DNA of 64,000 nucleotides from assembly GCA_025267735.1 (NCBI GenBank), contig CM046299.1:15832232-15896231 (forward strand), in the 5' to 3' direction. The translations under genes and the position numbers were made by a program. Below the pieces are notes generated by a model. That model had not been told where the DNA came from and made no database searches. It saw only the letters and a program-made list of their open reading frames with translations. Shown here piece by piece: positions 11,345 to 21,340 of this stretch. The DNA is from Mactra quadrangularis (lineage: Eukaryota; Mollusca; Bivalvia; Venerida; Mactridae). Positions within the stretch are counted from its first letter, which is position 1; each line of letters starts with the position of its first letter.

Positions 11345-13439
11345 CAATCGTCGTGAGTGGTCCATGATATTATAAGGTAAGTAATTATTGCACTTTTTTC
11401 TGACGATTTCCTTATATTATATAACTACTAGAAGTATACTACACAAAAAGTGCATTAATTATGATGTATCATGCATGCAAATTTACGAATTCACGCTATC
11501 GGAAGATGGAACGGTATCTTTGAATTAAATTTAAACCTACTGCTGTTTTAATTTCAATGGTCACTGATGCAAAGTTTGAGGTACCAATTGCACTGCATCA
11601 CATATACTTGGTTTGCGTAGCACTAACGAAACTACTTAAAATACGATTAGGGGTATGATTACTGGCTTAGAATCTCTTTAGACATCTTACTAATAAATGT
11701 ATTATACAAATTATGCTATTAATCACTTTAGATAATTAGATATTAATTGGTCAAATTGATACATTTAATTGTTTTTAATTTATTGTAGAACATTATAATA
11801 TTGCAGAAACTCTAAAATGTTTCTCACTTGGCAAATTTATCTTGCAGAAATTACTTAATTTTCACACTAAATTTAAAAACCAGACCAACGTATTTTAAAT
11901 TAAAAAACGTGACCAAGTTGTTCAATTTTCAACATACATTAAATAAGATTTTACCACTCCTGAAGCATCTATAGCGGATACAATTAGCTGACACTAACAA
12001 TCAATAACATGAAAGAAAAAAGAAACGTGTTTACGAATCAAACTTATGCTGATATTTGTCACCAGTATTCTCAGGATAGCACGCACACAATATTTTGAGG
12101 TTTTTGACGCACATTTTCAATATACTTGCTAACTTTAAACATATATTACATAGATTTGCTCTTTGTTCTGTAAAATAACCACAAAACAGCAAATGATCAT
12201 TGATAATATGCTATACAATAATAATACAAAAACCAATAAAAAGCAATATGTTTGTAACTATTATATTTGTGAATAAAATACAATATCAGTGGTATGCCAC
12301 AATGATATAACACCATTTTGACAAGCAATTTGATATTATTCCGACTGAAAGCAAATGTGATATTTTAATTTCAAAGTGCTTGTCACATTTGACGTCTGTA
12401 ATGGACTCTGAAATTGGCCACTGATAATGCTACAAATCATGTATGGACAATTTAAATGGACTAAAAGAGACAACAAAATATCTTATGACGGATAATGAAA
12501 CTGTGTCACGGTACCGAACAACCAAACATGAATCAAAAACGTCTTTTAGCTTCTAATAAGTTTCATTAGTATTTTTTTCAGCGTTCCTTTTCCACGATGC
12601 TCATTTCTCAGTATTATGTTTGATTGACCATTAATTACTATTTAATTTAAAATTTAACACCTCATGTTGAAATTCCTGATGCTTTAAAGACTTCAGACAT
12701 GTTTTCATAGACGTCAATGATTCAAAATACGTGTAACATATTTTAGTCTTAGAAATAGAACATTAAATGTCAACTATCTGTCTCAAAACTAAAAATGCTC
12801 AACATTTGTATTATTTTTTTCGAACACTTTTTTGTATATTACGTTATTTTATTATATCCACCAGATGTGACGTGCGAAGTATTGTGGGTTTTGAGTATTC
12901 GTGGAAGAAACTTAAGAACTAAATGAGTCACAAAATAGTCTCGAGAAAAAAAATATCTTGGTACTGCATACATTGAAACTTCTACAGTACGTTCAGTCTA
13001 CGAAAGTTATCAAGTCTTCTCTATAGTTGATTTTTAATTAGACAATGTAATAACACGAACTGAAAAGCTAAGTTTTTACAAGACGCAGCAATACATTTTT
13101 ACCTGTCAGGTTTCGCGTTTGTCTGGAGTTATGTTATGCTTAAAATAATACAGGAAAAGGATTTTCATCCGCTTGTTGAACATACTTAGCAATTACATAA
13201 TGTTTTACTAAAACACATCGAGTATTTTAATCTTAACGGCATGTTAACAAGATTAATATACATAGATTATAAAAAGCTGTGTCTCTCCAAACATAGGAGT
13301 AGCGTAGGCACTTGAACTAAATATGTTTGGCACAACTCAAATCAAATCAAAGTCCATTTATAATAGAATAAATATTTAAAGGTATATTATTTTGACTTCA
13401 CATTGAATCATGTAAAGTATTAAAAAACGTTTATTTATG

Positions 13440-13866
13440 AAACTTTAAGAATAAAACAAGTTGTAAACATTTGTAGGATTTTTGTCTTCTGTTTATATGA
13501 ATTTTAAGACATGTGGGAGAGCGCTCCACAATTTTGGGCCAGCAGCACGAATTGAGCTATCGGCCATCTTGTTCTTATTTCTTGAAACAGCCAACTGAGC
13601 TCTACCAGAGGATCGTAAGTTGTATGTGGTGTCTGAATTGTTTAGTAAAGATGCACAAATTTGTTGACAGTAGTGTAAACAATTACTAATACTTTAGGCA
13701 TTATTCTTGCTTTAACCTGCAACCAATGCATAGTTTTTAAGATTTCATAATTTGAAATGTGAAATGGAGAACCAGTTACTAATCTAGCTACATGAATGGA
13801 AACCTATGTTAATATTTCTTGCGGAAGCATCATATGGCCATCATATAGGCTATTAACTTAATTTAT
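13440..13866 (-). pseudogene. LINE reverse transcriptase, C-terminal remnant
   Basis: Read on the minus strand from about 13866 down, the translation gives pieces typical of the C-terminal end of many non-LTR retrotransposon polyproteins. In order these are NSLYDG, then ARLVTGSPFHIS, then MHWLQVKARIMPKVLVIVY, and, after a frame change, YNLRSSGRAQLAVSRNKNKM and SIRAAGPKLWSALPHV. These correspond to the conserved family pattern ARLVTG ... LHWLPV..RI.FK ... LRS ... PKLWNSLP seen after the RT catalytic core in Jockey/CR1-like and related LINEs. Stops and at least one frameshift interrupt it, for example the stop just before VSIHVARLV, the stop after the VHLY stretch near 13660-13690, and the stop after HVLKFI. 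The catalytic YxDD core and the endonuclease are not present, because the upstream side (13.87 kb onward) has no recognisable continuation. It is a dead 5'-truncated copy, as is usual for LINEs. The clade cannot be assigned from this part alone. Confidence 0.82.
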
Positions 13867-14736
13867 CATATTGCATTCAGTACTTATTTTGATGTTGACA
13901 CAAGCGTGTCTGTACTTAAATGTGTTTTGGATACGACACTTTAGTCAGCCATTGGAATGTCATCATTGTCCACCGATATATTGTCATTGTTGAAAAAATG
14001 ATTTAATTTACAATACCAAACACAACATACCATATCAGTTGACATAAATGCTTTCTTCTACCAAAAGGCAAAACAAACTATCACACATTCAGATGAAAAA
14101 TTACATGTAGGTTTTCAGACAGTATGGCTCATCCGTATTTATACTCTTCATTGCCTGATAAAATTGCTGCATCAGTATGGCATTATCACTATTATGAAAC
14201 TCGTCGTCAAATAAGTTTGTTTTAACACCTTTTGAATGACATGACCTCGTCTACAGTACTATGACTACCAACCATAAAAGGCTGAAATGTGTCTATATTT
14301 TGTACTTAATTAGCCTTTTTAGTGCAAAGACAACCTTTTAGTTGAAGCTAATCCCCTCTTATAGAAAGTTCGGCTGTTAAGCTTTGAGGCAATGAAGTGT
14401 AGTGTAATGTTCGCACTATTATGAGACATAAGAGGTTGTTAGGGCCATCAATATTGTTGGCATCTTAACCATTATTCCTCAGACAGCTAAAAGAATGTTC
14501 GAAGTACCACGTATATTATTAATGGATATTGTGAGTTTTCAGCAATTACAAGTCTTTGTCTGGTTTGAATTGTCTTCCTTATGAATATGTAAAGAAAATG
14601 TCTTACTCTTGAGAAATATATTATGTGGATTGTGGGCGAAAGTTAAATCAACCATGTTTGTAATAAAGACATCCAAATTATCACGAAATATGAATTATTT
14701 AAGCTTGTATAATGTAATATTACTCTTCATATTTGT
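13867..14736. other. AT-rich spacer, nothing recognised
   Basis: No gene, RNA or element is supported. It lies on the upstream side of the LINE remnant, but translations on the minus strand show no RT motifs here. Confidence 0.5.
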
Positions 14737-14965
14737 GGCAAGAACTGTAAGTAGGTTGACTGACCGCCAGCATATGACCTATACAATGTGCGCATACTTT
14801 CGTTAGTGATAAATAAAAATAAATAATTAAGAACCTTTCTTAGAAGGAAGAATGGCCATAGAAATAATTTCATGACCAAGCTCCATGAAAGTATGTCCCG
14901 CCCAGCAATCGAACCCACGACCCCTCGATCAGTAGACTTGCGTGCTACCAACTAAGCTAGCCGGG
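14737..14965 (-). mobile_element. SINE family A, rearranged (inverted tail segment)
   Basis: The main body is on the minus strand. The head at about 14885-14965 has a B box complement (CAATCGAACC) and an A box (CTACCAACTAAGCTAGC). The body at 14850-14884 is the complement of TCATGAAATTATTTCTATGG, and the stretch CGCATACTTTCGTTAGTGA at 14790-14808 matches the full copy at 39.5 kb. Instead of the expected minus-strand tail, 14737-14790 carries the tail domain in plus orientation (GTAGGTTGACTGACCGCC, then CATATGACCTATACAATGTG). Either a segment was inverted in place, or two partial copies sit tail to tail. No target-site duplication was found. Confidence 0.88.
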
Positions 14966-15135
14966 AAAATATCAAAAACGTAAGTCTTCTTATCATTTAT
15001 CACTTTTTATCAGCAACGATAAGCGTAAAGTATTTGAAAACGTCCTCAAGTGTTTATACTCGCATCTTTGCATTTATATTCGTTTCAGACAGAGTAGCCA
15101 ATTAACCAAGACTTTTACCAATAAGGAGTCAAATT

Positions 15136-15417
15136 TTGCTTTCTTACATCGTGAACGTAGACACTGTCAAACTGATATTACGTTGGATCGGTTTTGACTG
15201 GCAGATATCGTTTGAGAATGTCAACACTGTGTTAAGAGAATTGAAGATGTTCTGCGAGACATTGAATGGCCGAGTATTGGTTACATTCAAAAGACTGATA
15301 CACGTTTACGTGTCTACAGATATATTGGGGAAACTAGGTACTGACGGTTATGTCTCAAAGAATGACCGATTCCGCAGTTCAGTTATGGTTAGGGGTGCAA
15401 TAAATTATTTAACCTAG
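15136..15417 (+). other. 93-codon open stretch, less AT-rich than its surroundings
   Basis: This interval is visibly richer in G and C than its neighbours, and one frame stays open for 93 codons (ending ...GAINYLT before TAG). The frame has no ATG at its beginning; it opens with TTG. I do not recognise a protein family, signal peptide or repeat. A second frame in the middle (about 15225-15345) is also open, ending ...YIGETRY. It lies between two SINEs and could be a decayed coding fragment of a transposon, a non-coding conserved element or chance. Coding status is not established. Confidence 0.15.
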
Positions 15418-15535
15418 TAGTCAATCATCAAGGACGGTGGTAATTATGTTGTTTTTTGCATATAGTGTGAGGAACTTTGCAGAAAATTGTATGCATACTT
15501 GTTAGCCTTTATTAGTCGTTATGACAGTCGAATTC

Positions 15536-15753
15536 TTTTTTTAACGTCTCATTCAACACATATATAGGTCATATACACGACGACCAGCTCTTCCTATTAT
15601 AGGTTTCCTGGACACTTTTTCTATCACCAGTACGTACTTACCCTACCACGAGGCCGACAACTCATGTATAGGGTATGACCTGCCGCGACCGGGTTTCGAA
15701 CCCGCGATCTCCGGATTCGAAGTCAGACATGCTAACAACTACGCCAATGTTCC
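15536..15753 (-). mobile_element. SINE family B (Arg-tRNA-derived), full length
   Basis: On the minus strand the head reads TGGCGTAGTTGTTAGCATG, TCTGACTTCGAATCCGGAGA and GGGTTCGAAACCCGGTCGCG. The 7-nt anticodon loop CTTCGAA would carry TCG, and the flanking GTCTGACTTCG matches tRNA-Arg(TCG). The body holds GGTCATACCCTATACATGAG and TGTCCAGGAAACCTATAAT. The 3' domain ends with ATATGACCTATATATGTGTT and a GAGACGTTAAAAAAA tail at 15536-15550. It is a sister copy of 21103-21330 with scattered substitutions. The extreme 5' end is diverged and no clear target duplication is visible. Confidence 0.9.
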
Positions 15754-16263
15754 AAATAAGGTCAAATGTTAATAAGCCCACACACTGTGTCTCAAATTTA
15801 GCATCTTGTCAGTTTTTAAAACAAAATTATAATAAAACAATTGACCAAATTTAAAACAACAACCATTCTGGTTTTCTCTTATTATTTATAAATATTCACT
15901 TAAACTAGAGTATTTAATTGTTGCTATTTAAGGACATGTTCATGAAAACGTGATAGAGATTCGCTGCTTTGCGTCATAAAATCTATTTTTAATCGTTCAT
16001 ATTCCTGTTAATTCTGCTAAAGAATATAATAACGGATGAAGGCTTTCACCGTTGACAAATAAAGTAAACACATTTTTTATGTTATGAAGTGTTTGCTTTT
16101 AGAATCGCCTCTTTTGTTGCTAGCAGTTATGTCGATAAAACTGCAATAAATTGAAGTTTTGTTTCTATAATCGGTAAAACATAATGACGTGAGAATGAGG
16201 ATTGCCTAGCTCTCTGTCATTTTATACCTTTTATATGACTGCAATACAGCTAAAAAAATTGTC
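15754..16263. other. AT-rich spacer, nothing recognised
   Basis: No gene or element is supported in this stretch. Confidence 0.5.
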
Positions 16264-16430
16264 CCTTCAAAGGTGATAGTTAGACACCTTTGGGGATGTA
16301 TTAAGGGCCCTTTAAAGGTGATGTTTCGACACCTTTGAGGAAATGTCTGGTTAATAGCGGCGTTATGTTACACTGTTCAGGACATGTCCGATGAACATTA
16401 GCATCATGTTATACTGTTCAGGACACCAAC
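16264..16430 (+). repeat. Two tandem duplications of hairpin-bearing units
   Basis: The first pair has unit starts 45 bp apart. Each carries a hairpin with a 9-nt loop: CAAAGGTG (16268-16275) with CACCTTTG (16285-16292), and AAAGGTG (16314-16320) with CACCTTT (16330-16336). The arms are conserved while the loops differ (ATAGTTAGA and ATGTTTCGA). The second pair, 41 bp apart, repeats ATGTTACACTGTTCAGGACA at 16365-16384 and 16406-16425 with one substitution. The two duplications are adjacent but unrelated to each other. Confidence 0.8.
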
Positions 16431-18129
16431 TTTCAATACCAAATAAATAAAAACAAATAAAAATTTAGTGATAAAAATGTAAAATTAATTCGAATCATGA
16501 TCTGTGAATGATGTAGATCCAAAAATATGAAAATAAAAGCTCAATAAAAATAAATAAATAAACTTTCACACTATATAACATCATATGTGATAAATTTTAT
16601 TTTGTTTCGTGTTGTTGTATATACATTATGTTTTATGGTGGAGGGGTTTTACTTACATGTATTTATTTTTTATAATATATCTTTTTGTACAACTCTATTT
16701 AGTATGTAATATATAAATAGGCGTTTAATCAAATGAAAAAGTTTAGTTTAAGTTTAATGTTTGGATTGGAAAAAAACGCACACAGAGTTTAATGAAAATA
16801 TGTAAAAATTCCATAATAAGTTTAATATTATCATTGTGACAAACATTTCTAAATTGTGTTAGGTATGTTGTTTTGTAAAATGTCCGGCTACTATTGAAAT
16901 ATGAATTTTGAATTTTCGCCAGAGTTGGTAATTGTTCATCTTACCAAATAGCAAATGAAAGTTTAGCAATTACGTTTGAAAATACATCTGTTAAACAAGC
17001 TTTTTAAGATATTTCACCGTTGTGTATCATTTTATTGCATCATTTTATTTTTTTGGTGACAGAATTTTCCTTTTAGGGTAGGGATTATCAGTTATGACCA
17101 AACAAAATGTCAAGAACGTTTTTCTGCGTTTTATGTCAAACAATCAAATTTCAAATTGTTGGTATTTGATTTTAGTGTTAAGCATTGAGATCGTGAACAT
17201 AAAAGCCTGGTTGCTTGTTTTAATAAATATCGGAAACAACCCCTAGAGATAGATTTGCATGGAAATGTGTGAACGCTTTTAGATCCCTTCGTAATAACAC
17301 CATTATTTTATTGAGGCTATTATAATAAGGTGTTTTTGAATTGTGAAGAAAAACCCCAATAATTTCCACTGGGAGGGAAGTCAGATCAATATTTGATAGA
17401 GTTTTATTGTAATTGATATAACACAATATTTTACATTTAATATCAAAGGAGAGCCATACGAATTAATGTCACGGAATTCACAATCCAAATATTCCCAAAA
17501 GCATCGATGAATTTCCTTTAATCACAAGATAGAGAACTAAGGATGGTGTTAGACGAATATTGCAAACGTTTAGATTGTATTAGTGTTATACTTAGGATTT
17601 CATATTACCTTACTAGAAGAGTTATATCATATTATCAAAATTTAAGTGTTTTTATATTTTTCATTACGACAACTTAACAATCTGTCGTTTCGGCAAGCCA
17701 TTAAAGTATAATACTTAACGGTAAATAAGCATTCATTTTCCTCAGACGTTTAGTCTGCGCTTTGTTTTACATCAATTTTATTGTCTGGAGTGCATTGACT
17801 TTGCTAATAGGCTTAACCGATTTCTTTATATCATGTCATTTATTCGAGACCAATTTAAAGAAGTCATTCCCAATATCTTGTGTTCGAATTAATGGTCAGA
17901 AATTGCTTGTTAAATTGCACGTTGGCAAATTAATAATCTATATTTTAACTAGTACCTCAAGCAAAATTTCTGAGAGTATGTAACACACTTAACTCATTAC
18001 TACTGAGGTAGAAGTTACTAATAATGGTAATTCGTCGGGATTAAATATGTTTGAAAAAATAAATAAGTTAAATACAGCCGTACGTACTGAGCCCCTAAAG
18101 TGACATTTTGAAATACATTTTTACTACTA
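16431..18129. other. AT-rich stretch without a recognisable gene
   Basis: No gene, RNA or element is supported. Short open frames have no recognisable features. Confidence 0.5.
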
Positions 18130-18187
18130 TTTCGTAAAAACGAAATACTTTTTCGTAAAAACGAAATAATATTTCGTAAAAACGAAC
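18130..18187. repeat. 21-bp tandem array of a palindrome
   Basis: Three copies of the near-palindrome TTTCGTAAAAACGAAA start at 18130, 18151 and 18172, a 21-bp period. Each copy folds on itself (TTTCGT / ACGAAA around AAAA). Because the period is a multiple of three, the minus strand reads a repeated ISFLRN/ISFLRK peptide, which explains the open frame there. Confidence 0.88.
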
Positions 18188-19110
18188 TCCTTACGCACAA
18201 ACTAGTCAGCAATTTTAAAATTTCAAACCCACTTTCTATCTGTCCTTTTAGACTTTACTAATTATCTTTAAAACCCAATATGGTCGCCTGGTTTCATGAA
18301 CAATTTGAAAATTATTCACAATCTTATTTATCAAAGCATTTAGGATAACTATGGTACATTTTCTATACATTTTGTGCGCTGATTGTCCCCGTTCCGGGTT
18401 TAATATCTCATTACGAATTATTATGATGTTTCAGTCTAAGTTTGTGTTTTGGTTAAATGATGTGATAAGAGTCACGCCATTTACATGTATGTTATAGTCC
18501 TAAAAGATACTACACGTATTACGTTAATTAGAATTTTGACTTTATATTTAACGTATTTTGATTAGTATTATACTTTGATATTGAGTAACAATACATAAAA
18601 TTTTTGTCTTAAAATGAATTTATTTTTAAATAAATATTTCCCTTTTTATTTAGATTTAGCTGTCGATATGCAATTTTGTTTTGATTCAACATCTTTTCAT
18701 TCTGAAACATTGTAGGCGTTTGTGTTCTTTTCTCGTTTTTTTACGAAATATCAACCATCATTTTTATAGTTTGAAGGAGCTTAAATATTTCAGTTTCACA
18801 GCTTTAAAGCATGTTTAAATTCAAAAGTACTTTTGTATATAGTGTTATTATTATTATTGCGTGGTTGATTTAAACAACAATGAGTTTTGATACTTAAGTG
18901 CATGTTAAATCATAGCAATGCAATTGTAAAGTACATCCTAAATTCTGATATTGCACATTTTGCTAGACTCCTATCAATCAAAGTTGAACCTATATACAAT
19001 CAGTATGCCAATCATGTATCAAACTTGGTAAATGGAAACGTCTTATTTAATGTGCATATGGGTCAATACTTGATAAGCTATATATATAGTCTAGTTCTAA
19101 GTAACAGCTT
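18188..19110. other. AT-rich spacer, nothing recognised
   Basis: No gene or element is supported. A single related TTTTTTTACGAAATAT occurs near 18737, without repeats. Confidence 0.45.
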
Positions 19111-19358
19111 GTTTATTTATTTGTTTATATTGGGTTTAACGCCGTTTCAACATTTTTGGGTCATTTTACGGCGCCCAGCGCACCTTACATAGCTTTCCTG
19201 GACCCTTGTCTATAACCATTACTCACCTTCTCTTCCTCAAGACTAGAAACTTCTCCATATACCTTATTAAAAGAAGAAAATTGACATAGTTGTCAAATTT
19301 TCGGGACACGAAATTCAAAATCCCGGCGCGCTACAAACTGCGCTTTCGATCCGGGTTC
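19111..19358 (-). mobile_element. SINE family C, B box lost
   Basis: On the minus strand the order is a tRNA-like head start (CCGGATCGAAAGCGCAGTTT, GTAGCGCGCCGGGATTTTG), body (TCTAGTCTTGAGGAAGAGAA), AAGGGTCCAGGAAAGCTATG, then the 3' domain (GTGCGCTGGGCGCCGTAAAA, GACCCAAAAATG) and the GGCGTTAAACCCAATATAAAC tail end. Compared with the copy at 55561-55838, the head segment containing the B box (GGTTCGAATCC) is missing or replaced between about 19290 and 19310. This copy could not support internal Pol III initiation as it stands. It also accounts for the C-terminal part of the 101-codon plus-strand open frame that overlaps its start. Confidence 0.9.
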
Positions 19359-19513
19359 TCATGTTACAGCCTAACTTATGTATACTGCTACACTTATTAG
19401 TATAATTTTCCTATTGAAAAGATTACATGTTTAAATTGATAGCGATTACATGTTTGTGACTTTGTTTGACTGTACCTTTATCTTTCAACATAAATTAAAA
19501 ATACCTTGTATTT

Positions 19514-19866
19514 TTTAAAGGTAGTCATTCACAGATATCAACTTAAATATCAACTTTTTCTAAAACTATCAAAACTGTATAGAAATATTTTTGGAAGGAG
19601 AAAAATAGTGTTCTGATAATAACAATTTTAGTACAAATTGACATACAACTACAGATGATGGTGTTTCATGTAGTAAATATTTACCCCGTATGTCACGGTA
19701 TAGACAGTTTAAGTGCATTTTTGTGACTTTTATTGTATATTTCTTGTAACATATAGGTCAGTTTGTCTCAAATAATAAGAATTATTTTTTGACGCAATTA
19801 CAGAAACTGAATGGTATTTTAAGAAATTATAGAAAAAACGAAAACCTGTGAACTAGTACCTTTAAA
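19514..19866 (+). mobile_element. MITE-like element bounded by TTTAAAGG / CCTTTAAA
   Basis: The left end TTTAAAGGTAGTCATTCACA and the right end, read as its complement TTTAAAGGTACTAGTTCACA, agree at 18 of the terminal 21 positions. The element is about 350 bp, has no open frame of note, and its interior is AT-rich. The ends contain TTAA, so a TTAA target-site duplication (the piggyBac habit) is possible, but because the termini are palindromic the TTAA may belong to the element. A related right terminus occurs at 8886-8905. The superfamily is not assigned. Confidence 0.65.
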
Positions 19867-21092
19867 CTAATTGTCAACCTCTTAGGCGAGTTTTGGATAT
19901 AAATTGATTAAATTCATTTATGTATTCATGTTGTGCGGTTTTTTATTAATCTCATCAATATACTTTTATTCCACTTACACAAGCTCTAAATACTGTTATT
20001 TAAAACCGATTACATGTAGCTTTACAATACATTCAGAATATGTAGGTTGTTTTGTTGTTGCTATGATACAACCATTGAAAAATTTAGCTATTAACTGTAT
20101 AATGGGATAAAAATCGTAGGAAATACATTTTATGATTTCCAACACTGATTTTAATTATATTTTTCTCCCCTCCAACTTCAGTTTGTACGGCTGTAATATA
20201 TGAATATTTCTCAGATGATTATGGCAATGTTAAAAGAAACAATTCCAGGATTATAAATAAACGCAATCTCAATTTCCTATTAAACAAGCGTATGTATCTG
20301 CAACGTGCAGATTAAATCGTTGTTTATTTCAAGCGAATACTAGTTTTATCTCAAGCACAAGTATTTTTACTACGTTGTATTTGTTAATTAAAATTACAAG
20401 GCATCTGACGATAAAACGGCTGCCATGGCTTACTGAACGTATTTAGCATATTATCCAATCATTTTTGCTCGAACTTCGCTAAATTTGAACTATTACTTGA
20501 GGTAACAATCGCTCATTTGTAGTAATCATATTCATTATTAATTATATTAACTGATGTTAATACGTTAACTATGTATAGTGCATTTTTTTAATGAACATAA
20601 ACATAGAAGCATACTGCTCTTGCTTGCTGACAGAATAACATTTTTATTTCGAAAAAGAACGTGACCACTGATATAGTTTGTGAAAATAGTTAACGTCAAT
20701 CAATTACGATTTTATTACGAAACATATCATTAAAAATGAGGCCGAAGTAATTTGTTAAGGGTGCATAACAAGAGTATATATTTAATTGATTGTACATATT
20801 TTGAGAGATTTATCTCTAAATATGTTTAACATTTGATGTAATAATGGTGTTTTGATATACTAGTATATTTTCTTTCGAAACGCTACCTGCATAATGCACA
20901 AAATGAGTATATTTAAAACAAATTTCAAGAAACGTTTTATACCTGCATCCTAGAAACTCGAGCTGTATCATATTGTTAAACTACTGCATAATCCACCAAA
21001 CCTAGGCTCAATGATAACACAACGCTTATCAAAGACTTTCTGATGTTATCAATGTAGTCCATTTCGTGAACACCGGGTCGGTATCAATGTAG
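19867..21092. other. AT-rich spacer, nothing recognised
   Basis: No gene or element is supported. Confidence 0.5.
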
Positions 21093-21340
21093 ACTAACGA
21101 GGCCCGCGGCCGTGGCGTAGTGGTTAGTATGTCTGACTTCGAATCCGGAGATCGCGGGTTCGAGCCCGGTCGCGGTAGGTCATACCCTATACATGGGTTG
21201 GCGGCCTCGTTGTAGGGTAAGTCAGTACTGGTTATAGAAAAGTGTCCAGGAAACCTATAGTAGGAAGAGCTAGCCGTCGTATATATGACCTAAATATGTG
21301 TTGAATACGACGTTAAAAAACTCCCATAAAACTAACGAGG
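21093..21340 (+). mobile_element. SINE family B (Arg-tRNA-derived) with 10-bp target duplication
   Basis: The element runs 21103-21330 and is flanked by perfect copies of ACTAACGAGG (21093-21102 and 21331-21340). The head has an A box (TGGCGTAGTGGTTAGTATG), an anticodon loop CTTCGAA (TCG, Arg) and a B box (GGTTCGAGCCC). Its acceptor arms (CCGCGGC / GTCGCGG) still pair. The body is GGTCATACCCTATACATGGG, then TAGAAAAGTGTCCAGGAAAC. The 3' domain is ATATATGACCTAAATATGTG with a GACGTTAAAAAA end. Head, body and tail are all intact, making it one of the two youngest-looking insertions in the window. Confidence 0.95.

Larger units (their letters stand above)
9693..13439. other. AT-rich stretch without a recognisable gene; several hairpins
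   Basis: No gene is supported. The 102-codon minus-strand frame at 9845-10153 has a hydrophobic stretch but no recognisable family and background composition. Structures listed separately are hairpins in 10752-11034, a G12 run at 11333-11344 and a gapped hairpin at 11374-11467. Two more 9-bp perfect hairpins lie near 12353-12401 (CAAATGTGA / TCACATTTG) and 13287-13330 (CCAAACATA / TATGTTTGG). Confidence 0.55.

Noticed and set aside
18018..18212. 64-codon minus-strand frame with repeated ISFLRN
   Set aside because: Explained by the 21-bp tandem array.
21103..21180. Candidate tRNA-Arg(TCG) gene
   Set aside because: It is the head of a SINE with target-site duplication; a real tRNA gene would not be followed by the repeated body and tail.
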